A stretch of DNA of 64,000 nt from Pontibacter deserti (lineage in GTDB: Bacteria; Bacteroidota; Bacteroidia; Cytophagales; Hymenobacteraceae), in NCBI RefSeq assembly GCF_023630255.1, contig NZ_JALPRS010000004.1, positions 1-64,000 of the forward strand, written 5' to 3'. A program made the position numbers and the translations under genes. This document shows, piece by piece, positions 35,816 through 44,346 of the stretch. The notes beneath the pieces are model-generated. The model had not been told where the DNA came from, did no database searches, and saw only the letters and a list, made by a program, of their open reading frames with translations. Within the stretch, counting starts at the first letter, position 1. Each line of letters starts with the position of its first letter.

Positions 35816-36743
35816 AATATGGGCAGCTATTCTGGCAGCCGGAACAATAGCTTTAACAAGCTGTGGTAATTCTAGCGATGCTCCCTCAGATACTCCCACA
35901 TCTGGTAAGATTAACATCAGCGTAGACGAGTCGTTTCAGCCTATTATAGAAACGCAGGTAAGTACTTACGAAGGTATTTACAAGCGAGCTGATATTACGG
36001 CAGCCTACAAATCGGAAGGTGAAGTGATAAAAGACATGCTGAATGACAGTACAAGAATTGGTATACTTTCGCGGGCGCTGACAGAAGAAGAGAAAGCTGT
36101 TTTCGAGAAGAAAAAGCTGATACCACGAGAAACAAAATTCGCAATCGATGCAATTGCTATTATCGTAAACAGAAACAATCCGGATTCGTTATTTACTTTA
36201 GATGAGCTAAAGAGCATATTTAACGGAAATACAAAATCCTGGAAGCAACTGAACAGTGATAGCAAATTAAAAGATATTACTATCGTGTTTGATAACAATA
36301 ATTCGGGAACAGCACGTTATGTTACCGATTCATTGATTTCAAATCATAAATTGCCACAGAATACTTTTGCGGCTGAATCGCATAAAGCGCTGATAGATTA
36401 CGTAGAGAAGAATGAGAATGCAATGGGCGTGATCGGCGTGAACTGGATCAGTGATTTTGATGACAGCACAGTAGTAGGTTTTCAAAAAAGAATTAAGGTA
36501 GTTGGTGTTAGCGCTGAAGCAGTGCCTAGAACTACAGAAAGCTATTATCAGCCATACCAGGCTTACATTGCACAAGGCACTTACCCTCTGCGTAGATACC
36601 TGTATATAATCAATACAACTGGCCGGTCCGGACTTGGCACAGGTTTTGTATCATTTGTAGCAGGGGATAAAGGACAGAGAATTATACTTAAATCCGGCTT
36701 GGTGCCTGCCACAACGCCAGTACGTGTAGTTGGAATACAATAA
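35805..36743 (+). CDS. PstS-like phosphate-binding lipoprotein
   Basis: 312 residues: signal peptide with lipobox IALTSC (Cys20), then a periplasmic binding protein of the PstS type: GKINISVDESFQPIIETQV, FAIDAIAIIVNRNNP, LDELKSIFNG, NNNSGTARYVTDSLIS, and C-terminal PLRRYLYIINTT with FVSFVAGDKGQRIILKSGLVP. No pstCAB transporter genes are adjacent. Its place between tonB and the TPR gene recurs in Bacteroidota, so it may act in the envelope with the Ton system and not in phosphate uptake; this is inference. Confidence 0.82.
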   Translation: MKNKIWAAILAAGTIALTSCGNSSDAPSDTPTSGKINISVDESFQPIIETQVSTYEGIYKRADITAAYKSEGEVIKDMLNDSTRIGILSRALTEEEKAVFEKKKLIPRETKFAIDAIAIIVNRNNPDSLFTLDELKSIFNGNTKSWKQLNSDSKLKDITIVFDNNNSGTARYVTDSLISNHKLPQNTFAAESHKALIDYVEKNENAMGVIGVNWISDFDDSTVVGFQKRIKVVGVSAEAVPRTTESYYQPYQAYIAQGTYPLRRYLYIINTTGRSGLGTGFVSFVAGDKGQRIILKSGLVPATTPVRVVGIQ

Positions 36744-36801
36744 TAACTGAATACCTTTTACTCAAAATTAGTACAATTATAACCTTAACAAGCAAATTAA
36801 A

Positions 36802-38451
36802 ATGACGAACAACTGGAAGTACATCCTTCTGATGGCCACTGCCTTCCCAACTGCTGCAGCATTTGCACAGACTGGTGACGCAGGTAAACAAGCTGTAGAA
36901 CAGGAGCGTTATGAGGATGCAAAGTCTATCTATAAAAAACAGCTTAACCAAAAGAAAGCAGATAATGCTTATTACGCATTAGGTGATATTTACCTTAAAA
37001 CAGATAAGCCTGATTCAGCTGCTTATTATTTTAAGCAAGGTATCTCTAAAAATGACAAGTCTGCGATAAATCATGCTGGTTTAGGTAAGGTTGAAATGTC
37101 GAAAGGCAACAAAGCTGAAGCTGAGAAGCATTTTTCGCAGGCTCTGAAGTATAGCAAGTCTAAAGATGCCAATGTACTTACTGCTGTTGCTGAAGCTTAT
37201 GTTACTGCTGAAAACAAAACAGAAGCTGATTTAAATAAAGCGGTAGGTTACCTGCAGACAGCTGTACAGCGCGATAAAAACAACACGGCAGCTTATATGC
37301 TGCTAGGTGATGCGCAGCTTGAGCTGAAAAAAGGTGGTGAAGCCATGACGAGCTATGACAATGCAATCCGCATTGATGATAAGAACCCAAATGCTTACCT
37401 GAGAAGAGGCCAGTTGTATACAAGATCAAGAAACTATACAGAAGCTGAGCAGGCGTTCCAGAAGGCAATTGAGATCAATCCTAACTTCGCACCGGCTTAC
37501 AGAGACCTTGGTGAGTTGTATTACTTTGCAGGTCAGTATGACAAAGCTCTTTCTACATTCAAGAAGTATGTAGATATGGCTGAGAAAACTCCTGAGACCA
37601 GAGCAAAGTATGCTTCATTCCTGTTCTTAACAAAGAACTATGATGAAACACTGAAGGAAGTACAGGAAGTTCTGAAAACTGATCCAAACAATACTGTAAT
37701 GAACCGTTTGCAGGCTTACTCTTATTTAGAGCTAGGTCAGCCGGACAAAGCGCTTCAGGCAATGGAGTCTTACCTGCAGAAAGTAGATAAGAGCAAGCTG
37801 ATTGCAGAAGACTATGAGTATTATGGCCGTATCCTGAGCAAGAACAACCAGCATGCCAAGGCAACAGAAAACTTAAGTAAAGCAGTTGAGATGGCTCCGG
37901 ATAAAGTTGAGCTATATCAGGAACTTGCGTCTGCTTATGCTAAGTCTGGCCAGTATGATAAAGCCATAGATGTTTACAACAAGAAGCGCGAAAAATTATC
38001 GCCTTCTAATGCTGACTTCTACTACATGGGTAACATTTATATGCAGGCCGGCGAAGATGCCAGAGCTGCTAAAAATGAGCAGAAAGCTTTAGAGTTCTTC
38101 AAGAAAGCTGACGAAACATATGCGAACGTTACAACAACTAACCCAACTTACGCTTATGGTCACTACTGGAGAGGTTTGGCAAATGCCAACTTAGATCCTG
38201 AAAGCACTAAAGGTTTGGCTAAACCACACTTCGAAGAGTTTCTGAAACTTGCCAGCGGTGAGCCTGATAAGTATAAAGCTGCTCTGGTAGATGCTAACAA
38301 CTACCTAGCTTACTACTACTTTGGAGTTAAGACAGATAGAAACATTGCGAAGAAGTACTACCAAGAAGTGCTGAAGCTTGATCCGAATAATGAGCAAGCT
38401 AAAACAGCAATGGCTGAGATCAACAACCCGGCACAAAGAAAAAAGAAATAA
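36802..38451 (+). CDS. secreted tetratricopeptide-repeat protein
   Basis: 549 residues: signal peptide 1-22 (AAAFAQ end), then about 12 TPR units through the whole length, e.g. AKSIYKKQLNQKKADNAYYALGDIY, NPNAYLRRGQLYTRSRNYTEAEQAFQKAIEINP and KVELYQELASAYAKSGQYDKAIDVYNKKR. It ends in a basic QRKKK. Expected to be a periplasmic scaffold. It is the last gene after the Ton cluster, before a strong terminator. Confidence 0.88.
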   Translation: MTNNWKYILLMATAFPTAAAFAQTGDAGKQAVEQERYEDAKSIYKKQLNQKKADNAYYALGDIYLKTDKPDSAAYYFKQGISKNDKSAINHAGLGKVEMSKGNKAEAEKHFSQALKYSKSKDANVLTAVAEAYVTAENKTEADLNKAVGYLQTAVQRDKNNTAAYMLLGDAQLELKKGGEAMTSYDNAIRIDDKNPNAYLRRGQLYTRSRNYTEAEQAFQKAIEINPNFAPAYRDLGELYYFAGQYDKALSTFKKYVDMAEKTPETRAKYASFLFLTKNYDETLKEVQEVLKTDPNNTVMNRLQAYSYLELGQPDKALQAMESYLQKVDKSKLIAEDYEYYGRILSKNNQHAKATENLSKAVEMAPDKVELYQELASAYAKSGQYDKAIDVYNKKREKLSPSNADFYYMGNIYMQAGEDARAAKNEQKALEFFKKADETYANVTTTNPTYAYGHYWRGLANANLDPESTKGLAKPHFEEFLKLASGEPDKYKAALVDANNYLAYYYFGVKTDRNIAKKYYQEVLKLDPNNEQAKTAMAEINNPAQRKKK

Positions 38452-38470
38452 GTTTAAATATTTCGAATTA

Positions 38471-38515
38471 ACAGAAAAGCCTGCTCTCAAAGAGCAGGCT
38501 TTTCTGTTTTTATAC
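38471..38515 (+). terminator. terminator after the TPR gene
   Basis: A perfect 17-bp inverted repeat around a CAA loop (core AAAAGCCTGCTCT and AGAGCAGGCTTTT) followed by a T-rich run. Confidence 0.94.
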
Positions 38516-38591
38516 TTAAGGCTATACTTTAAAGCTATCAATCTGTTAATCAATTATTCAGCGAAAGGCAGGCCGTCTCGTAAAAAAGAAG

Positions 38592-38599
38592 TAATTTTG
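38592..38599 (+). promoter_or_regulatory. -7 element TAATTTTG of era
   Basis: Perfect TAnnTTTG box 19 bases before the era ATG; predicted leader about a dozen bases. No clear -33 TTG. Confidence 0.5.
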
Positions 38600-38618
38600 C
38601 ATCCTTAATTTTTGAAGT

Positions 38619-39506
38619 ATGGCAGAGACTCCGCATAAAGCTGGTTTTGTAAGTATAGTTGGGAAGCCAAACGTAGGTAAATCTACGTTGATGAATGCAT
38701 TAGTGGGCGAGAAGCTTTCTATTATTACATCCAAGGCGCAAACTACGCGGCACCGCATCATGGGTATCCTGAATGGCGATGATTTCCAAATTGTTTATTC
38801 TGATACGCCTGGTATTATAAAACCACAGTATGCCTTGCACGAGTCGATGATGAGCTTTGTACGTACCTCCCTGGAAGATGCCGATGTTATACTTTTCGTG
38901 ACGGACATTTATGAGCAGCACGACGAGGATGATGTGATTAAAAGATTGCAGCATGCGCAGGTGCCTATACTTTTGCTGATAAACAAGATTGACCAGGCAA
39001 CAGAAGAAGAAGTGCAGCAAAAGGTAGCGTACTGGCAGGAGAAGATGAACCCAACGGAAATTCACCCGATCTCGGCGCTGCACAACTTTGGCTTAGATCA
39101 ATTATTCCAGCGGTTGCTCCATTACTTGCCAGAACATCCGGCCTTTTATCCCAAAGATGAACTGACTGATAAGCCTGAGCGTTTCTTTGTGTCGGAGATC
39201 ATCCGCGAGAAGATTTTCCTGAACTATAAAAAAGAGATTCCTTACAGCTGCGAAGTGGTGGTAGAGGAGTTTAAAGAGGAAGAAGACATCATTCGTATCA
39301 GGGCTGAGATCAGTGTGGAGCGCAAAAGCCAGAAGGGTATTGTAATTGGCAACAAAGGCGAAGCACTGAAGAAAGTGGGTATGCAGGCCCGTATTGATAT
39401 GGAGCAGTTCTTCCAGAAAAAGATATTTCTTGATTTGTATGTGCGCGTGAACGAAAACTGGCGAACAGACCAAAAGCTGTTAAGGCGCTTTGGCTATAGC
39501 GAGTAA
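38619..39506 (+). CDS. era: GTPase Era
   Basis: Ribosome-assembly GTPase that binds the 3' end of 16S rRNA. 295 residues: P-loop GKPNVGKS (15-22), switch region ending TRHRIMG, DTPG, NKID, then a KH domain (about 205-285) with ERKSQKGIVIGNKGEALKKVG, and the C-terminal NWRTDQKLLRRFGY. Full length. der follows, so two ribosome GTPases lie side by side. Confidence 0.97.
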   Translation: MAETPHKAGFVSIVGKPNVGKSTLMNALVGEKLSIITSKAQTTRHRIMGILNGDDFQIVYSDTPGIIKPQYALHESMMSFVRTSLEDADVILFVTDIYEQHDEDDVIKRLQHAQVPILLLINKIDQATEEEVQQKVAYWQEKMNPTEIHPISALHNFGLDQLFQRLLHYLPEHPAFYPKDELTDKPERFFVSEIIREKIFLNYKKEIPYSCEVVVEEFKEEEDIIRIRAEISVERKSQKGIVIGNKGEALKKVGMQARIDMEQFFQKKIFLDLYVRVNENWRTDQKLLRRFGYSE

Positions 39507-39576
39507 GTAGGCGCATGTATTAAAGCTTCGGGGCAAGGTGCTCCGGGGGCACTTTAACTATTTTATACTTTTAATA

Positions 39577-40890
39577 ATGTCAACAAACATTATTGCCATT
39601 GTAGGCCGCCCAAACGTGGGTAAGTCTACACTTTTTAACCGCCTTGTTGGCCGCCGCCAGGCTATCATGGACAACGAAAGCGGTGTAACCCGCGACAGAA
39701 GCTACGGACACGGTGAGTGGTGCGGTAAGTTCTTCACAGTAATAGATACAGGTGGTTACGTACACGGCTCCGACGATATTTTCGAGGGTGAAATTAACAA
39801 ACAGGTAGAGCTGGCCATTAAAGAAGCCGATGTTATCCTGTTTATGGTTGATGTGGATGCAGGCCTTACCGGTTTGGATGAAGAATTTGCCAACGTATTG
39901 CGCCGCACAGATAAACCAATTTACCTTGTTGCTAACAAAGCCGATACAAATGCACGTGCACATCAGGTAGGCGAGTTCTATGCATTAGGTATAGCCGATG
40001 AGATTTATGCGATTTCATCACAGAGCGGTTCCGGTACCGGCGACCTTCTGGATGAAGTAGTAAAACATTTTAAAGACGAAGGTGTAGAAGATCCGACTGC
40101 CGGTATTCCTAAAATTGCTGTACTTGGCCGACCAAACGTTGGTAAATCATCTTTTGTGAACCTTCTGCTGGGCGTAGAGCGAAACATAGTTACTGACATT
40201 GCAGGTACCACCCGCGATGCGATACACTCACACTACAATGCGTTTGGTAAAGAGTTTATTATAGTTGATACTGCTGGTCTGCGTCGCAAGAGCAAGGTAA
40301 GCGAAGACATCGAGTTTTATTCAGTGATGCGCTCTGTGCGTGCCCTGGAAGATGCTGACGTTTGTATTGTAATGCTGGATGCAACCCGTGGTATTGAAGC
40401 GCAGGACGTAAATATTATTACCCTTGCCGAAAAGAACCGCAAAGGCATTGTTATACTTGTAAACAAGTGGGACCTTGTTGAGAAAGATACTAATTCAACT
40501 AAAGAGTTTGAAGAGGAAATTCTGGATAAGATCGCGCCAATTAAGTATGTGCCGGTAATCTTCACTTCGGTGCTTACCAAGCAGCGTATACACAAAGCCA
40601 TAGAAGTGGCTATGGAAGTATATGAGAACAAGACACAGAAAATTGCTACGTCTAAACTGAATGATGCTCTGTTACCGGATATAGAGCGTTACCCGCCACC
40701 AGCTATCAAGGGTAAATTCATTAAGATAAAGTATGTAACGCAACTGCCAACGCATAACCCAACATTTGCATTCTTCTGTAATTTGCCGCAATACATTAAG
40801 GAGCCCTATACACGTTACCTTGAGAACCGTATAAGAGAGCACTTCGGATTTAAAGGTGTACCAATTAAGGTATTGTTTAAAAAGAAATAA
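39577..40890 (+). CDS. der: GTPase Der (EngA)
   Basis: Double-GTPase needed for 50S maturation. 437 residues from the ATG at 39577; the frame is open 13 codons further up, but MSTNIIAIVGRPNVGKSTLF is the family start. G domain 1: IVGRPNVGKS, DTGG, NKAD. G domain 2 (about 175-345): VLGRPNVGKSSF, DTAGLRRKSKV, NKWD. C-terminal KH-like domain ends FGFKGVPIKVLFKKK. Confidence 0.97.
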   Translation: MSTNIIAIVGRPNVGKSTLFNRLVGRRQAIMDNESGVTRDRSYGHGEWCGKFFTVIDTGGYVHGSDDIFEGEINKQVELAIKEADVILFMVDVDAGLTGLDEEFANVLRRTDKPIYLVANKADTNARAHQVGEFYALGIADEIYAISSQSGSGTGDLLDEVVKHFKDEGVEDPTAGIPKIAVLGRPNVGKSSFVNLLLGVERNIVTDIAGTTRDAIHSHYNAFGKEFIIVDTAGLRRKSKVSEDIEFYSVMRSVRALEDADVCIVMLDATRGIEAQDVNIITLAEKNRKGIVILVNKWDLVEKDTNSTKEFEEEILDKIAPIKYVPVIFTSVLTKQRIHKAIEVAMEVYENKTQKIATSKLNDALLPDIERYPPPAIKGKFIKIKYVTQLPTHNPTFAFFCNLPQYIKEPYTRYLENRIREHFGFKGVPIKVLFKKK

Positions 40891-40931
40891 AAAATTAATC
40901 CGAAGAACATTAGGGGATTAAAATATAGTGC

Positions 40932-40939
40932 TATATTTG
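40932..40939 (+). promoter_or_regulatory. promoter -7 element TATATTTG of the first small lipoprotein
   Basis: Perfect TAnnTTTG, 31 bases before the ATG at 40971. A TTAG at 40910-40913 at 19-base spacing is a weak -33 match. Expected leader about 25 bases. Confidence 0.68.
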
Positions 40940-40970
40940 TAGCTCGTTTTCAAAAAAACAACAAAACATC

Positions 40971-41171
40971 ATGAAAAAAGTATTCGGTTTATTATTCGTT
41001 GCTGGTCTTTTCGCTTTCGCATCTTGCAACAATGCAGAAGAAACAGCTACTGAGACAGAAACAACTGAAACTACTGAGACTACAGTAGAAGAAACAGTTG
41101 TTGAAGACACTACTGCTGTAGAAGTTGATACAACTTCAACTCCAGTTGATACTGCTGCTGCTGCTCAGTAA
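40971..41171 (+). CDS. small acidic Thr/Glu-rich lipoprotein
   Basis: 66 residues. MKKVFGLLFVAGLFAFASC is a complete lipoprotein signal peptide with lipidated Cys19. The 47-residue mature part is nearly all Thr, Glu, Val and Ala (ETETTETTETTVEETVVEDTT), with no aromatic residue and no predicted fold. It has its own promoter and a strong terminator. The second small lipoprotein downstream has almost the same signal peptide. No family recognised; perhaps an abundant disordered anchor on a membrane face. Confidence 0.82.
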   Translation: MKKVFGLLFVAGLFAFASCNNAEETATETETTETTETTVEETVVEDTTAVEVDTTSTPVDTAAAAQ

Positions 41172-41204
41172 TTAACAACACCGCCTGGCGCATGGCCAGG
41201 AAAG

Positions 41205-41236
41205 AAAAAGGCACCTGTTTACAGGTGCCTTTTTTA
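41205..41236 (+). terminator. terminator after the first small lipoprotein
   Basis: AAAAAGGCACCTGT and ACAGGTGCCTTTTTT form a near-loopless strong stem with T run. A second small hairpin, CCTGGC with GCCAGG (41184-41200), lies just upstream. Confidence 0.93.
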
Positions 41237-41285
41237 TTATTGAAAAACTATATAGGCTTATCATCGTATTCGATGTCATGTTGAC

Positions 41286-41319
41286 TTGTAAGTTATACCT
41301 GTAGGTACAAATATGCTTG
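41286..41319 (+). promoter_or_regulatory. possible promoter of the second small lipoprotein
   Basis: TTG (41286-41288), 23-base spacer, TATGCTTG (41312-41319), one mismatch from TAnnTTTG; 38 bases before the ATG. Confidence 0.4.
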
Positions 41320-41357
41320 CAGTTCAGTTTAATGATTTAAAACCAAAACAATAGAAC

Positions 41358-41549
41358 ATGAAAAAGCCAATTTTTATGCTGCTGGCCGCTGGCCTGTTTG
41401 CATTTGCATCTTGCGACTCTCCTGCTGAAAACCAGGCAGAGCAAACTGAAGAAGCAGTAGAAGAATCAGAAGATAACGCTGAAGAAGCTGCTGACGACAT
41501 GGAAGATGCTGCCGATGATATGGAAGATACAACTGCTACAGTTCAGTAA
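41358..41549 (+). CDS. small acidic Glu/Asp/Ala-rich lipoprotein
   Basis: 63 residues. MKKPIFMLLAAGLFAFASC is a lipoprotein signal with Cys19, near-identical in its second half (AGLFAFASC) to that of the gene upstream. The mature part is almost only Glu, Asp and Ala with an internal repeat (AADDMEDAADDMED). Strongly acidic, probably disordered. Own terminator; a tandem paralogue of the previous gene. Confidence 0.8.
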   Translation: MKKPIFMLLAAGLFAFASCDSPAENQAEQTEEAVEESEDNAEEAADDMEDAADDMEDTTATVQ

Positions 41550-41568
41550 GTCGTTACGCTGAAGTATA

Positions 41569-41606
41569 ACAATAAAGGCGGCCCTTTTAGGGCCGCCTTT
41601 ATTGTT
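41569..41606. terminator. two-way terminator
   Basis: A 17-bp perfect inverted repeat (core AAAGGCGGCCC and GGGCCGCCTTT, loop TTTTA) between convergent genes; it ends at the stop of the minus-strand gene. Confidence 0.92.
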
Positions 41607-42174
41607 ATGCACCTAAACGGCGTTGTATAAGAGTATTTATAAGTTCAAAAAGACGTTTTGGAGCCTGTGTTCGCCAGTTTACAACTTCTAAATTACCGCC
41701 ATAGTTTAGGTAATAGTCTAAGTTATAGTTCTTCATCTCGTTCAGCACAAAGTCCTGAAAACCAATAGCTACGATCCAGCCCTCTTCTACATCCTCAAAC
41801 CATTCTTCATAATAAGAGTCGTCGGAGCCATGGAAGTTGAAAACGTTTTCACCTATAAGTATGAAGTGCTTGATTCCTTCGTGCACCATCGGGTCAATGA
41901 TGTTGCGCTTTAGCTTCATGATGTCGTTATTCAACGCATCGTTCCACTCGCCGATAAACTCAATTACAGCAAAGCCTTTCTCATAGTCCGCGTAAAGTAT
42001 TTTCAGAAAGAGCGTTTCTGATTCAATGTCATCCCACTGCGGATGAATATAGTATCCATAAATAGTATTGGTATATTGCGACAGGCTGTTTTCGGCACCG
42101 AACAAAGGAGAGCGCGGATCTTCGGAGGCACTGTATAATTCCAGCCAGTTATAAAAAGGCTCTATTGTATGCAT
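41605..42174 (-). CDS. hypothetical cytosolic protein
   Basis: 189 residues, no signal or membrane helix, rich in Trp, Tyr and acidic residues (FYNWLELYSASEDP; SYYEEWFEDVEEGW). Alternating strands and helices with FAVIEFIGEWNDALNNDIMKLKRNII and GIKHFILIGENVFNFHGSD suggest a compact alpha/beta fold, perhaps STAS- or SpoIIAA-like. No family is claimed. It stands alone between the lipoprotein terminator and the divergent repeat protein. Confidence 0.65.
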   Translation of the reverse strand: MHTIEPFYNWLELYSASEDPRSPLFGAENSLSQYTNTIYGYYIHPQWDDIESETLFLKILYADYEKGFAVIEFIGEWNDALNNDIMKLKRNIIDPMVHEGIKHFILIGENVFNFHGSDDSYYEEWFEDVEEGWIVAIGFQDFVLNEMKNYNLDYYLNYGGNLEVVNWRTQAPKRLFELINTLIQRRLGA

Positions 42175-42382
42175 AAAAGTGTACGGTAATCGTTAAAGAT
42201 AACACAGGTTGCTCTTACCTGATTCATTAGGTATACTAAAATAATAACCTGCTGCTGTTTTGGATATACTAAGGCTGTAAACTATAGTTGTGGCTTTAAA
42301 GTATAAGAAGTTGATTCAATAAGTTCAGGATGATACATACTTGCGCCGGTGCAAGCCGGTTGCTTTTACCCTTATCAGTTTT

Positions 42383-43465
42383 ATGTTTCCAGTTAAAGCC
42401 TATTTGCGTAAAGCCTTACTGTTTATTGCCTTGTTGTGTGTGCAACAGGTTTATGCTAAGGATATAGATTATATAAAAGCATATCACCCGGTTATACACG
42501 AAGCCGAGCTACTGCTGCTTAATAAAGATTACAGCTCTGCTTTAGATAAGTATAAGGATGCTTTTAAAGCCGTGCCGGAGCCATTCGCTCGAGACTATTA
42601 CAACGCTGCGGTCTGTGCTATGCTCTCAGAAAACTATGAACAGACTTTTGATTACCTCGAAGAGTTAGTACTGAAAGGAGTGGAGCTACCATTTATCAGG
42701 AAGCAGGAAGTATTTAAGCCACTGCACGAAACGAAAGAATGGGATAAATTTCTGGATAGTTACCCGAAGCGTAGAAAAAAGTATAAGCGTCACGCAGAAC
42801 TGGACATCAGGGCAGACCTGGATGACTTATATGCGCGGGATAAATATTACAGGTTAGCAAAAGGTGGGGTGCGGATTTATGCTGATACACTTCGGAAAAT
42901 AGAAAATGATAACGTAGACATCCTGCTGCGCACTATCCAGAAGCATGGCTACCCGGGAGAGAAGCTGATTGGGGTTGGAGACACAATTGAGCAGCTGCCA
43001 CGGTTCAGTATTGTAATTGAACGACAAACAAAAGCTAAAAAGGGCTTCGATTTTACAGATATACTTAAAGAAGCGGTACAGCAAGGGAAGCTCTCGCCAC
43101 AGGCAGCAGCTTATCTGATGGAGACACAGCAAGGTGTGCGCAAGTATAAAACAAGGGCGTTGGTGTGGGTGTCTTGCAGTAATCCAAAAGACTGCGCAGG
43201 CGACAAAAAACTGAAAGCCTTGAACAAATACCTGGTTGAGGATTTAAATGATAAAGAAGAACAGAAAGTGAATGCGTTCCGTGCGGAGTTAGGACTGGAG
43301 CCTCTTGCCGATTATCGTAAAAAGGTACTTTATAATTTAAATGACACCAGGTTTATGCTAAGCAATAAATGGTCTGTTGGTAGTTACGTGGTGCCTAGTA
43401 AAGAAGCCGCCAAAGCACTTACACAAGGGTTGGTTATCGCCAAAAAAACAACTACTCCAGAGTAA
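42383..43465 (+). CDS. secreted protein with TPR-like N-terminal half
   Basis: 360 residues from the ATG at 42383, which gives the signal peptide FPVKAYLRKALLFIALLCVQQVYA; the longer frame begins at TTG 42341. Residues about 25-135 resemble TPR helices (EAELLLLNKDYSSALDKYKDAFKAVPEPFARDYYNAAVCAML). The rest is charged with KYKRHAELDIRADLDDLYARDKYYR and KHGYPGEKLIGVGDTIEQLP, the latter like the region seen in some DUF6624-type proteins. Function unknown. Confidence 0.66.
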   Translation: MFPVKAYLRKALLFIALLCVQQVYAKDIDYIKAYHPVIHEAELLLLNKDYSSALDKYKDAFKAVPEPFARDYYNAAVCAMLSENYEQTFDYLEELVLKGVELPFIRKQEVFKPLHETKEWDKFLDSYPKRRKKYKRHAELDIRADLDDLYARDKYYRLAKGGVRIYADTLRKIENDNVDILLRTIQKHGYPGEKLIGVGDTIEQLPRFSIVIERQTKAKKGFDFTDILKEAVQQGKLSPQAAAYLMETQQGVRKYKTRALVWVSCSNPKDCAGDKKLKALNKYLVEDLNDKEEQKVNAFRAELGLEPLADYRKKVLYNLNDTRFMLSNKWSVGSYVVPSKEAAKALTQGLVIAKKTTTPE

Positions 43466-43480
43466 GTATAAAGAATAGCT

Positions 43481-44305
43481 TTAGTTTTCTGATGCTGTTT
43501 CGCCGTTCCTGTATGCATTTATAGCAGCCCGCACGCTGCCATACTTTTGTAGCAGGGCAGCGGCTTCAGGTCTTGCTAATTGCAGTTCTTCCATTATCAT
43601 GCGTGTGCCGCGGTCTACTAACTTTAGGTTAGAGAGCTGCATATCTACCATTTTATTGCCTTTTACCCGACCCAACCGGATCATAGTAGAAGTGGTAAGC
43701 ATGTTCAGAACCAGTTTTTGGGCAGTGCCAGCTTTCATGCGGGTGCTGCCGGTTACAAATTCAGGTCCGGTTATAACCTCTACAGGGTAATCGGCAGCAG
43801 CAGCTACGGCGCTACCTGCGTTACAAACTATGCATCCGGTTGCAATGCCATGTTCACGGCAGGTTTTCAGCCCTCTAATTACATAAGGCGTCCGGCCCGA
43901 TGCAGCTATACCTACCACTATATCTTTATTGGTGATATTATGCTCCTGCAGATCTTTCCAGGCTTGCTCTTCATCGTCTTCAGCAAACTCAACTGCCTTG
44001 CGTATTGCGGCATCACCTCCTGCTATCAAGCCTATTACCATGCCATGTGGCACTCCATACGTTGGCGGGCACTCCGAAGCATCTACTACGCCCAGGCGGC
44101 CGCTGGTGCCGGCACCAATGTAAAAAAGCCTGCCACCTTGTTGTAAGCGTTCTACGGTAGCATTAACCAGTTGCTCCAGTTGCGGAATAGCTTTTTCTAC
44201 GGCCAGCGGTACAGTCTTATCTTCATTATTGATACTCTCCAGCAGTTGCCGCACAGGCATATTCTCCAGGCTATTATAATGAGACGCAGATTCGGTAGTA
44301 GACAC
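43481..44305 (-). CDS. murQ: N-acetylmuramic acid 6-phosphate etherase
   Basis: Cleaves the lactyl ether of MurNAc-6-phosphate to give GlcNAc-6-phosphate in peptidoglycan recycling. 274 residues: SIS domain with GRLFYIGAGTSGRLGVVDASECPPTYG, GIAASGRTPYVIRGL, and EFVTGSTRMKAGTAQKLVLNMLTTSTMIRLG with the catalytic Glu region. It is a little shorter than E. coli MurQ (298), mainly at the C terminus. The kinase gene lies upstream on the same strand. Confidence 0.94.
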   Translation of the reverse strand: MSTTESASHYNSLENMPVRQLLESINNEDKTVPLAVEKAIPQLEQLVNATVERLQQGGRLFYIGAGTSGRLGVVDASECPPTYGVPHGMVIGLIAGGDAAIRKAVEFAEDDEEQAWKDLQEHNITNKDIVVGIAASGRTPYVIRGLKTCREHGIATGCIVCNAGSAVAAAADYPVEVITGPEFVTGSTRMKAGTAQKLVLNMLTTSTMIRLGRVKGNKMVDMQLSNLKLVDRGTRMIMEELQLARPEAAALLQKYGSVRAAINAYRNGETASEN

Positions 44306-44312
44306 GCTTTGG

Positions 44313-44346
44313 GTAATTATGAATTAAAAATTACGAATGATGAATT
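44313..44346. repeat. degenerate repeat word, AATTATGAATT type
   Basis: The spacer between the kinase and murQ consists of TAATTATGAATTAAAAATTACGAATGATGAATTT, variants of one short word also seen at 60605-60640. Confidence 0.5.
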
